Assembly: GCA_028532985.1 (NCBI GenBank)
Contig: JANCIK010000005.1
Location: 812,501-876,500 of the forward strand
Source of the DNA: Stropharia rugosoannulata
Taxonomy: Eukaryota > Basidiomycota > Agaricomycetes > Agaricales > Strophariaceae
Reading direction: 5' to 3'
DNA: 64,000 bases
Part shown: piece after piece, positions 23,701 through 34,498 of the stretch
Position numbering within the stretch: position 1 is the stretch's first letter
Layout: every line of letters starts with the position of its first letter
Notes under the pieces: generated by a model
The model's input: the letters and a program-made list of their open reading frames with translations, nothing else
What the model was told of the DNA's origin: nothing
Databases searched by the model: none
Made by a program: the position numbers and the translations under genes

Positions 23701-25159
23701 CTGAGGAAGGAGGAATACAGAAACTGGAATGTAGGTAGAACGTAGTGGGTAAAGCACAGTGGCACGACACGGGATGCGTAGATCTATTATTATAACTCCA
23801 CCCACCGTCTCGGTATCTCCTCATCCATCTCCATGCAGACTCCTGATCATGATGGAGAAGGTCCAGGACTAGCCTAATACACGCCTGCACCAACGATACG
23901 CCGCCTCTCTGAAGGAACACGGAGACCAGAACATAGATGGATGGCTGTTCACACAGCTATCCAGATATGGTACGCGTACGCGTACGCTATTGGAACAATA
24001 ACAGTGGAATATATTGGAAATATAATGTTACTTAAAATGGAGATTGGAAATGGCATGAATGAGTCGGCACAAGTCGCCGCAGTACCTCGCGGCTCCTCAG
24101 AACTCGCCCTTTACGGGTGTCCAACCGTGTCCTCGAGATTTGCGTTTAGCAAAAGTTGTACTTACATGCCGACGTATATGTATCTGACAGCTCTCAGCTC
24201 ACTGTCAGTGCTTAGCTGGGCCTTAACAGTTTCATACACCGTTTAATAGATTTTGTATCCATTAAGCAGGGCAGTATGTTTTCTTTTTGCTGACCGGAGC
24301 AATTACCGCCCGACGCGGATCCCGCCACTCCCGCCATTGTCAGAGTCCAAGCACATGGTCCGGTCCACAGTGAGGCTGGGCAACATCGAAGCACCGCAAT
24401 GTCCTTCGCTATGCGGATGTAGATAAAGCTCAACGTTCACGGCGAAGACCTCGACGCGCTTGGCGGCACGCGTCGTTATCCGTAAGTCCTGATATAGATG
24501 GCGACCCAACCGCTCAGCGGGATTCCCCAGACTTTAATCTACATATCATTCAGATATTCTGCGTGAATTCTGCCATTCACATATACGAATATGTACCATT
24601 TTTCTGCCAGTTGTGCCATGACTAGGAAACGTCCCCGTCGTCCGTTGCGTCCATATTTGGAAATAAGGCGAATCAAGCTTTTCGGCGCGCCATCATGCCG
24701 GCGTCCGGCAAGCTCGGCGAACGCTGCGTGGGATCATGGTAATGCGTAAAATGTGCCTTTTTTGCGTCAAGAGATGCCTTGCAATACTCTAGAACTCGTA
24801 CTAACGCCAGAGGCAAGTCTTCCCTCCTTTTTTATAGTGCAAAAAACCTAGCTAACTCGCTGATAGGGTTGGCGTGTCTGGTGGGCTCATTTTTGATCGC
24901 TATTTATAATTTTATAGGCGCCGTGCGCCGTCCTCGGTGCGCGTCGTAACAGAAATTCGGGCTTTGCAATGCTAACGACGTTGGCCCATCTTCAAGACCA
25001 TAGTTCTAAGGTAAAGTGGTATATTTGGAGTCACACAATCCTACATAATACGGTACTCGAAGCTTGATGTGTACTGTGCACGCAAATAAACAGAATAAAA
25101 TCCGAAGAATTAAACTTTTGAAGTTATTAAAAGTCCTTCGAAATTATCCTCGAAGACAG
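20724..25159. other. Gene-poor stretch, 4.4 kb
   Basis: No complete gene can be supported. Frames at 21468-21942, 22116-22767 and 23696-24246 are short, overlap one another and carry no recognisable domain. Base composition is uneven. A GC-rich block with CG alternation (about 23060-23100) and an alternating TACGCG run (about 23970-23987) stand in otherwise AT-rich DNA. This mosaic fits decayed transposon or foreign sequence, but I could find no terminal repeats or transposase motif. Confidence 0.35.
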
Positions 25160-25903
25160 CTAGAAAAGTGACCCTGTAAAACCGTAATCGTAATGTAACT
25201 GAAACAAAAGTTGTGGAAAGTCATAGTGTTCGTACTCCATGGCCCACTGGTCGTTGCTAGGGACAACAAGCTGTTCTTCCGAGTCTTCTGTCTTAATGAC
25301 CATATTAGGTGATGTCGAAACGTTTAGATAACTGTCGCCTTCGCCGTCCATTGTACTGAGAATGCTATTGACACAGTAGTCACATTCTTCCACAGCGATT
25401 GGGATGCCTCGTGAGCCGTTGCCCGGCATCGTCGAGACGGATGAGCGCGAAGAAAGGTGCGGCGTTGGATGGTACTTGAGTTCATCGGCGATGCAACTTG
25501 CTGTCGGATATGTAGACATATTAGCTTGGGTATGAGGAATAAACATCGCACTAGGCATCGGCTCGGCTTTGACAAAGGATGGGACCTTTGCTCCTGGTGG
25601 CCATTTAGGTTGAGGAGCCGCTATCACGACCTCTGGAACCTTCACGGATTCTGGAACCCTTATGGCCTCTGGAGTGGTAGGTGCGTCAGTGGTAACTGCA
25701 TTTGACGGTGCCGCCATAATCTGAACGCGTGGGTAGGCAACGTCGAGGGTCCCCACAGTACCTGGAAGAGGACAGTCCACTCCCGATGTCGCCAGTGCCT
25801 TCGAGCGCTTTTTAGTTGGAGCTTGGCGACGCTTGGGAGCCAGGCCATTGAGAGAGCCACGTTTAGCAAAATGAATCCTTTTTTTGGGGCGGGAGTGTTC
25901 CAT
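25160..25903 (-). CDS. Basic/acidic hypothetical protein, possible nuclear regulator
   Basis: A single 247-codon frame starts at an ATG (25901-25903). The N-terminus is strongly basic with several nuclear-signal-like runs (RPKKRIHFAKR, PKRRQAPTKKRSKA). The middle is Pro/Val-rich (RVPESVKVPEVV), and a sumoylation-type site occurs (MVIKTEDSEE). The C-terminus is acidic and aromatic (EYEHYDFPQLLFQLHYDYGF), like an activation region. No zinc finger or other DNA-binding domain is seen, only one CxxC (CDYC). It sits in the middle of the zinc-finger cluster and resembles those proteins in overall layout. It could be a derivative that lost its fingers, or an unrelated nuclear protein. Confidence 0.6.
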   Translation of the reverse strand: MEHSRPKKRIHFAKRGSLNGLAPKRRQAPTKKRSKALATSGVDCPLPGTVGTLDVAYPRVQIMAAPSNAVTTDAPTTPEAIRVPESVKVPEVVIAAPQPKWPPGAKVPSFVKAEPMPSAMFIPHTQANMSTYPTASCIADELKYHPTPHLSSRSSVSTMPGNGSRGIPIAVEECDYCVNSILSTMDGEGDSYLNVSTSPNMVIKTEDSEEQLVVPSNDQWAMEYEHYDFPQLLFQLHYDYGFTGSLF

Positions 25904-27368
25904 AGAACTGACGAGAAGGAGACACGTTTAGCAGGGCGAAATGAAGCATACAGTGAGTATACATGCCGACTGAGCTTAGCTTTCAAAACATATGTATCTA
26001 TCTCTGCCGAGCTAAAAACATTGAGTATGAAAATGAATTGAGTCCATGGCATTAACGAGTTGAACACACTTAACCTACGTTAGATATGGATTATGCTGAG
26101 GGCCTCCGAGGTGCCTTCTCAAGTTTGTCGTCCTGCATATTAGCGCTGGGCAAGCTGGGCATTTCTATAATAATGTTTCTTGAGCACGTTTTCGATCAAC
26201 TATTACAGGCATACTTACCCTCAGGTCTGCGCTCTCCCTACGCAGCGTAACGGAGTCCTTTTCGTAATCCACTGAGGTAAGAACTTTAAGTGTTCTGTAA
26301 TGAGGGGTAGAATGGCGAAGAGACGAGGTATGGGACATGGTGTAGGAAATTCAAAGGATGTGATGGGTGGGTAAGGCAAGAGAGGTAGTCAAGGCATATA
26401 GTTTTGGGTGTCGAACAAGTCACTGATATTGGATATTCTGAACTCCGTCTTCTAGATTTTCTCGCCCTTGACATCATGCCAATGGAACTTATCTGAGCAC
26501 TCCATTAGAATTCCGAACGTGTGGCTCTCGCGAGCTAAATCATTATGTTATAATATGCGAACCGAGTGACACCAAGTATAGAATAAGTGTGAGAGGGATG
26601 GGACTAATTGAGCTGGGCGAGTAACACATCATCTGGAAATTCAAATTGTCGACATGATGTTTTATTATTTTTCAGAGCGCCCTGAGATTTGTGTAAGCGT
26701 CTCCCTCACAGGGTTATACTGCAGCAAGTCTATTGACCCCCTAAGCATTCTGGTCCTAGTAGTAAGCAGAACCGATAACTCTTAAAGTGAGATATCATTC
26801 GTCCAAGGAAGGAAGCCTTTGTTGTAGGACGAGACGTGGCAGCGGCCATCACAGGGCGGATCCTAAGAAATCCTGTGGTTTTGAGGTCGCCTCATGTCTA
26901 TTTGTAAATTATGATTGTCCAAAATTTCAATCAGAGAACCGTGGACATCTTGACGGGTGCAATTACAATTATAGACTCCAAGCGGGTTTAGATCGTAAAT
27001 GACATAATTCCTTATTAAAGCTTTTGCGATTCAGAACGGATACCATGTACCTATCCGGGGCTTGTGCCCGCAACTCAACATCTGTCCATGTCGGGCGCCG
27101 CAGTATCAAAGAGTTTAGGCCCCCAAAATATCTGCGGCATTGAGAATGGGATATATCTTTTTCCGAGTTGGAACGTAGTCGACAAATTGACTCATCCATT
27201 CATGGACATATGACCAGACAAAGCTTGTATAATCTTTATGTTTGTGCATTTATTGGTTACCTATACTACTTGAAGAGGAGCAAGCTCACTCTTTCCCAAC
27301 CTTCATAGGCAACGACGCATATTATCACAATCAGTCGCTTTTAATTGCCGTTCAACCACATATATATC
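25904..27368. other. Intergenic, 1.5 kb
   Basis: The region between divergent genes at 25.9 (-) and 27.4 kb (+). Small overlapping frames at 25660-26067 and 26286-27199 show no motif. Nothing else is visible. Confidence 0.4.
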
Positions 27369-28004
27369 ATGAACGCGACCACAGGTATCACCGAACAAGA
27401 CCGCGTTCTTGAAGTTGAGCGGATTATGGTGAGCCACTCGCAATGATGATATTTCAGGTCCTTCATTAATCTGAAAGTTAGTGCACAACTTATTTCTGCT
27501 GTCAACGCATTCAAGCCAGCCTTCACGAGCTCTACGAGCATCAACGAATCGAGCACCCCCACGGACATCCCCCCACTAACTTCTCATTGGCGTTGCCATC
27601 CTCCTGCTATCACGCCCCGTACGTCACGGCAACGCCCGCTGAGGATCCATACCAATATATACAAGCGGAAGACCTTCACCTTCAGGAGGTTGACATAAAT
27701 TCAGCGTTAGGAGAACTTGGAATACCTGGGATCCTGGAATGGGATGACATCCCGGAAAAACATGCAAAGTCAACCGGAGAGAAACATACGCAAGGTACTC
27801 GAAGTCAGAGGCAGACGCGCAAGACAGGTATTGCTCGCAAACCTTTCCCGTGCCCAAACAAACTCTGTGATAAGGTGTGTTCTATCTCTCTATGTGGCTG
27901 TTCAATCCTTCTAAACTATGATCGCACGTCTACTACAGTCATACCTGCAGCTAAATGGACTGGAGTACCATTTAAGACGTGGCACCTGTTCAGGATCCTC
28001 ATAG
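27369..28004 (+). CDS. Zinc-finger protein, family Z1 member 3
   Basis: Three exons, 27369-27428, 27482-27874 and 27939-28004, encode 172 aa. Both introns are phase 0. Exon 2 opens with the CC-x7-H-x4-H-x4-H motif (CCQRIQASLHELYEHQRIEH). A short acidic middle (LEWDDIPEKH) leads to a basic stretch (RSQRQTRKTG). The C-terminal finger is C-x4-C-x12-H-x5-C (CPNKLCDK|SYLQLNGLEYHLRR), with its intron after the DK dipeptide, the same place as in the 468-aa paralogue at 19.0 kb. The protein is much shorter because the low-complexity middle is small. It is predicted to be a nuclear regulator by homology of architecture; the target is unknown. Confidence 0.8.
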
Positions 28005-31000
28005 CACAGATCGTCAGTGGAGTAAAGTAAATTATCATTGCAGTTATAGTAGTAGATTAATACTGTATCATATCCTTGTATCTTACAGGCCGAAGTAGTA
28101 TTTGTTGTGTTTGTACCTAAATTCTTCTGCTCATGAAAGCATAATATATAAGTGCTGATAGTCCTCCTTTTGGTGAGTAAGGAAATTGATACGGTTAACA
28201 GCGTGTAGAAGAAATTGAGTGATATTATTTTCGATGCATAGCGTAGTAGACGGGCGTTTAATTTGGCAAGACGCTCCAAAAATAGCTACCTTCCAACAAT
28301 TAATTCCTCAGTCCGACACCTCAGTTTTTAAGCATTGGGAATCCTAGAGTATCTTCTGTTTAATTAGGGAAATATATCTTGATTAGTGGAACTTTCTAGT
28401 GCTCACTATTTTGTATGATTTATCTTCACAATGAATGCTTACAGTCCCGTCAGTTCATACTTAGTAGGACAACCCAATATCTGAGTCTTTCACTATGTTT
28501 ACTGATTGCAGAATTGTCGAAAGTACGCCTTCTGACAACCACATTTTGATAACGAGCTGAAAGCCCCAGCCTTTAAAATACTCGCAGCTTCAGCTTCAAT
28601 TTGACTAGCACGCAGGAGAATTCTGTATCACGAAGTTGAAGGCCTTTCCTGCTGCATGCTTATACTAGACGCTAAGCTGAGCGCGCCAACTTCAGGGTCT
28701 AAATTCGCTTGTCAGAGTCTTCTTTAACAAATAGAGATAGCTCGTTTGTGCATAGCGTCTCAAACTGAGGTAAATGTCGTGGGCGCTGATGATAGATTAC
28801 AATCAGTGGTTGGAAAGTTGTACAGCAAGAACATATAACTTATTTCTAATTCCAATTAGGTTTCACATTAGAGGTAGACTGAACTTCTGGTAATGCAGAA
28901 GTAAATTATTTAGATGGACCTAAGTACTGGACGTCGATATGGACACGTGTCAATCATGTTATATGGACAACAAAAGGCATATCGGAGAAACTTGACTCGA
29001 ACACTTCTGCTCCTTCAAATTCTGGTCGGCATCCTGGGTCTCACCTTCTATACCAGCTTCTTTAACTTCTCAAACCTTCTCTAGACGCCTCCTTGCCGAT
29101 CTTCGACGGTAATTTGACCCCAAATAACCAACAAAAATCCAAAACCGGGCACTAGTCACTTCAAGCCTTTAGGACTCAATGCTGCGAATAAAACTTCGAA
29201 TGGGATATCAAGAAGCACGAGGAGACGTAGTGGTATGGGCGAGGGTGGGTGGATGAGCAACGCTTGCGAGGTGCGTCGTTTCGTCTCAATGACTCGGGGT
29301 ACTGCGGGTGAGTTGGGTTGCAAACAACGGCATCCTTCTTTCAAAGGGCACGAAAACAGCAGACGGACCCTATGCATAATCCCAAGACGGCCTCTAAGGT
29401 CTTCCTGAAGGCAACGATAAGTCTGGCGGGCGACTTTTGATTTCTGGGTGCCTGGTCAAAGTTTCGAATGAAAAGTCGGACAAAGACCTCTCGCGATTCT
29501 CGGCTTCTTGGACGTTGCTTGGACGTCTAAGTGACTTGTATATGCAAAGTGGTGCATAAAGGCGTCTCTGCATCTTTGCTCCCGGTCTACGTCTTGGAAA
29601 GACTAGCTTTCCATGAGTGGTGCACGCATTTGCAATAGCGGCAGTTGCGGACGTGGCCGGTGCAACCCGCTCCGCGCGACGCCGGCGTCGGTGTGGCGCT
29701 GCATTGTGGATGCGTATGGACGCGTCGCCAACGCGTTGCGCTGCCTTTCCCGACATTTTCAATGATTTAAAATCAACAATGTATCCTAAGCCTCTGGGAA
29801 GACGTTGAGATCAAGACAGGATGAGCTTTATGGTAAATAACTGACGAACCTGTTCTTTTTCTGGGCTCGGCATCGTGCTGGCATGGACATCCTGCAACGG
29901 CGGCGCAGTCGAATGCGAAGTAAGGTGCATTGGTGGAACCTGAGCCTTAGAAATTATTACTGTGCTGCTTGACACGTTCATGACGATGAAACTGACCTTA
30001 GTCGGTGATATACCCGCTCAGGATGTGGGATATTGCTTCTTTCCTGATACCAGCAAACTGGATATGCCTGTCTGTAGTGCAGCCGACGCTGAACTTAGTC
30101 GCGTCAAAGTCTGAGCAAAACTTGGAAAGGCCTACTGCTATATTGACATAAGCATTTTTCTTTAGTTGGATAGATTGAAGCTGGAACCCGATGCAATAAC
30201 TAGATCGACGAGAGAGGGGAGAGTGGCCTGTAAAGCGCGGAGTCCAGGGAGGCATTATTATTCGTGATACTGTCTTGAGCTGACCTCAGTGGCGCCAACA
30301 TATATGATTTAATTGAAGACTTACAGGTAGCAGTTATTATGCATAGGACGCTCTGCTGGCGATGTAATCTTCACGGTTCGAAACTCGCCGGGTATAGTAG
30401 TAGGCTTAGCCGCGCGTCGACGGTGAGCAGCAGTTGACTGGTGCCACTGGGATGTTCAAAGCCCCTGTCTTCGGTAGCTGAGGTGTTGACCTTCTCAAAC
30501 GGCGGCTCACTTCCTTCAGGACTAAATAAGACGGGCAGTGGCAGTGGAGGCATAGCTGAATACTAACCACAAGGCCATGTTGTACTTCACTGAGGGGCTT
30601 CGGCCCTACGCTTTGCTTTGTTGTGGCCTTTCTCTTTTGGGGGGCATTTCTAAAGTTCTTCATGGTTCTCAAGCTAGGTTTCACGAAGAAATTTAGTTGA
30701 ATGCTCAAGTGACCAAGGCACCACGGAATGAGGTCCTCTCACGACTTTGAAATCGAACTGAGGTTCCATTTCACCGACATTAGATTCCACACTATTAGAG
30801 GCCGAACATCTGGACCTCGGAAAACTCTCACTCGGTTGCATGTCGTGAAGGACACGATCAGCACTTGCACTGTTGAGATCTTCAAAAGTAATTTCCTAAT
30901 TTTGACTGAACCGAGGAGTTGTTATTCGCTGGTCTCGTCACATGAACCTGACTCGGTTCGCAGATTTTCTTCCTTGGTAGCTCCTTGGTTGGGAATAAAG

Positions 31001-31538
31001 CTAGCAAACATCGGCCTTCCATTTTCTCTCAGCGCGAAATAATGAAAGCAAGCACCGAAAGACAGGCTTACGTCTCTTTTTGGAGAAAACACAAGAAACA
31101 AATCCCATTGAGCAGGATGAGCTGTAAAAGTTAGAGCAGGGGCATAAAGCTGTTACGGCAAGATATATCATGCGGATTACTTAGTCTAAGCCTGAAGTCC
31201 GCCGGACGATAGGTATCCGCATGGGTAAGATGCCATAACTCTTCCATATTTAATATAGATTCGAGTGGACCATAATCTCAGCTAATCTAATGCGTAGATC
31301 TCGCATTTCGTAACGGAACATGTTGTATTTAATGTTGTACCTTGAGTGCTGTCACGGTGATATCGCAATCCTAGAATATTCTTTATCGCAGATGAGATAT
31401 CTTAGTAAACTTGAAGACCGCATCCTGGTTTTTATTTAAGAATAGCCCGAATCAAGAAGCGACAGACCTCGGACCCCACTTTCTCGCGCCACTGGTACCA
31501 ACTCTTCTACTCACCCGTAATAGTATCGCATTTTTGCT
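28005..31538. other. Gene-poor stretch, 3.5 kb
   Basis: I can support no gene. A minus-strand frame at 29394-29762 has arginine runs but no ATG-splice context. Frames at 29998-30255 and 30371-30708 suggest fragments with possible introns, but they do not join in frame. No RNA, terminal repeats or transposase signature was found. Confidence 0.35.
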
Positions 31539-32510
31539 ATGGTCAAGAAAAGGAACACTGAGGCCACCGATGTGCTCAAAGTTGCTAAAAGACGGCCCAG
31601 GGGGCAAGGCGATTGGGTACGTCTTCTCATGCAGCAGTGGTTCGTTTATTTAAATATTTTGGTTTCCCTATTTCAGCCCTGTGTCTACGGAGACTGCAAA
31701 ATGAGATGTACGAGAGCTGCTGACGTCAAAAGGCACTTATATTGTCATTTTTCAAATGTGTCGTAAGAGTTCATGCTCACTCTAAATATTCTGTTCTTTA
31801 TTTTTGATTCTTGGTCCACAGTAAAAAGTATTTCTGCGCATTCGAAGGGTGTACCTTTATCACAGACCAACGTAAAAAATTTGAAGCGCACACATGTGAC
31901 ATGAGCAGTCCGTAAGTCACTACTCGAGTTGTATATTTGTTTCCTTTATTAAATCATTCAAAATTATTCTAGAGGGCAAGTTGCGAAGTCCAGCAGCTCC
32001 CAATCGAAAGCTCAGACATGGAAGGATCCCCCTGAATTGCAAGTCTACTTCAAAAAGGTCAATGACATGGTAGAACTGCGCAAGAGCCAGCAACCAGCAC
32101 CGAAGCAACGCGAACCGAAGCAAGGCGCACCGAAGCAATATGCACCTAAGCAGCGCGTACCTAGGCACACGTCTGTCAGCTCTGCGGCGGCCTCAGCGTC
32201 ATCGCAGGATAAATTTCCTACCCCAGAGTCAGAGGTCCCTGTTACCTTGGCCATTGAAGAGAAGACTGCTACCCAGCTGCCTGATTCGACGCCCTATGCA
32301 GATTGTCATAGTAGCAAAGACGTGTATGAGCAGTGGGACTACAACTGGGTGTCAAAACGCGCATCACCTCGATATGAACCATACGTCAGCCAGCTTTCCG
32401 GCGCCCTCTCTCACAGGCGTGCTGCGATGTGGAATAGAGATGAAAGTTACCGACAGCAGGCGCGTCGGACTGGTGGTCGCCATGATGTTTGTTTATGGGA
32501 GCGGAGGTGA
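31539..32510 (+). CDS. Two-zinc-finger protein, family Z2 member 2 (putative transcription factor)
   Basis: Four exons, 31539-31616, 31677-31762, 31822-31911 and 31973-32510, encode 263 aa. The basic N-terminus (MVKKRN, AKRRPRGQ) is a likely nuclear signal. Finger 1 is C-x4-C-x12-H-x3-H (CVYGDCKMRC, RAADVKRH). Finger 2 is C-x4-C-x12-H-x-C (CAFEGCTFITDQRKKFEAH). Finger order and intron phases (0, 2, 2) equal those of the gene at 17.4 kb, where finger 1 reads RASDVNRH. The tail differs: an LQVYFKKVNDMVELRK helix precedes a five-fold x-P-K-Q type repeat (APKQREPKQGAPKQ, about 32095-32165), then a Ser/Pro region and a Trp/Tyr-rich end (QWDYNWVSKR). Probable nuclear regulator; target unknown. Confidence 0.8.
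32095..32165 (+). repeat. Short in-frame repeat coding for (A/E)PKQ units
   Basis: About five copies of a 15-nt unit of the type gcaccgaagcaacgc, diverging by a few bases, encode APKQR, EPKQG, APKQY, APKQR and VPRH within the zinc-finger gene. It is a Lys/Gln/Pro-rich linker and a candidate for length polymorphism. Confidence 0.85.
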
Positions 32511-32817
32511 TATAGGGAACGGTTTGGGTAACTTGTATATACTATATCTTTACTACTCAATTGGGATCACCTATATAAATTCAATGTAATTGGTTATTGA
32601 CGACAACCATGGGCCAAAAAAATGAATATTATAAGAGTGAAGGCTAGTCTACTTTCTCTTTAAATCTTCTAGCCTGCGTTTTTCGCTCAGGGCCCCAAAT
32701 TTCATCAATTCTCTTACCATTGAATAGAGGACATTCCATCACATGTTACTCTAACAATAGATCAACCTACCGTTATCACCGCGGCATCCTGGACACCTGA
32801 GCCACAAGACAACTACT

Positions 32818-34391
32818 ATGTCTTCATCTCACAAGTATGTGCCGGCACTGCCTTTCGATATCTGGGAGACTATTTGCAATTTCCTTTCCTCGGGAGAGGT
32901 CCTGATGTTGCTTTCACTCAACCGCACTGTGTTCAACATAGCAATGAACAAACGATACAGGAGAGTCTCAATAGGCTCACCCAAGGACGGCGAGACGAGC
33001 CGAAACCTGGCAATGCTAATGTGAGCTTCAGCTACTATTAACTAACGTTTCATACGACAATAACTACGTCTCGTTTTAGTAATCCAGACGTTGCTGCCCG
33101 CGTATATCACTTACGCATAGAGCCAGGCCACATCTGCTACATGTGTATGGAAGATCAGCTTGTTTCACTACGGCCAGGGTCATTCACCGAAATCGAGAAG
33201 AAGAAGAGGCAGATAGCGTTGGACAACATCTCTGGCATGATGAGCAACCTAAAATACCTCATATCTCTGAGCGTTGATATCAGTCGCACCTACTGCGAAT
33301 ACTTTTCCATGGTCAGGCCTTCTTTCTTCAAGACAGGATGGACGAGCTATAGAAAGACATTGCAGAAACTCGAGCTCCGAGTACCCCTTGAATGCATGGC
33401 GGCCATCCTCCCCGACCTTTCAGAAGGAAAGCTTGAAAACATCCAGGAACTTGCGTTGGATCTCATTCGCGCCACTCCTCAGGCCACCGATTCGACTTCA
33501 ATCATGGTTGAGACCATACTCCCGTTTCTTAATGCACATCGCCATTCCATAAGGTCTTTGACAGTCGAGGCTTTAGAGAGGACTAACCTGTCTCCAATAC
33601 TCAGCTCCGTCATTTTCCCCAGTCTTACGCACTTCAGGCTTGTCCAACCGTACTTTCTGGAGGAGGATGCGGACTACACCGGCCTGGCAGAGTTCTTCGT
33701 CAACCATAGCCAAGAATTAACCTCGTTCGAGATTTCAATTGGGTTTCCTACAGTTGATAAAGGATCTGTTTCTTCTCATCGAATTTTTGCCCAAAGGTGT
33801 TTTAGGATACCACTTCCTAACGTCAAGAACCTTACTATAGAGTACTGCTTCGACGACTCGGATATGCTGGGAAATAAAATCATTCGCGACTCTCTCCTTA
33901 GGTATATTCACCAATTTAAGGATGGGCTGGTTTCCCTTAGGTTCATGTCTCGGTTGAAGAGCAACAGTGTAAAGCAACTCCTGGGGGGATTTCGAGAAAA
34001 GACGACATTAAATCGACTTGAGTTGTATGTGGACCTTCTCGATGCAAGTCTTATTAGCTCGTTTGTGGAATGTGCACCAGAGATGAAGAGGCTTGAGATT
34101 AATTCGCTGGACTTCAGCCCCAATGTGAGTAATGTCATGTCCACCGCTATTCAATGTTCTGACCATTCAATCGAATGTTTTCAGTTCGCCGAAGAGATTC
34201 TCTTGAAAGATATTTCGCACTGGAGAATACGCAGCTTACACACGGGAAAAGGATTTTTATCACGAAAGATTTACAAGAGACACGTTCAGCAATGTCAGCG
34301 GGCGTTGTTAGAAGCGTTGCCACATGTTTCGATTTTCTGTGGCGTCTCGAGGGAGGAATATATGCGCGATCCTACCTGTCAATGGTATTAG
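32818..34391 (+). CDS. F-box protein, one-intron subfamily, copy 1
   Basis: Exons 32818-33020 and 33080-34391 encode 504 aa, with a phase-2 intron (GTGAGC...TTTTAG). The F-box lies at residues 10-45 (LPFDIWETICNFLSSGEVLM, then LNRTVFNIAMNKRYRRVSI). After the intron comes PDVAARVYHLRIEP, then leucine-rich strands to the end (SLTVEAL, RLELYVDLL, MKRLEINSL). It is predicted to be an SCF substrate adaptor. It shares the MNKRY/MNERY block and the intron position and phase with the two F-box genes at 49.2-52.5 kb, so the three are paralogues. It converges on the ECH gene at 34.5 kb with only about 110 nt between the stop codons. Confidence 0.85.
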
Positions 34392-34498
34392 AACAGGTTT
34401 AACCCCGATGACACCTTTCACTGAATGGCTCCTTGAATTGCTTTCAACTTCATTCACTGTTCAGACATATGCTATTCTCGCATGAGATACAGGTTCTA

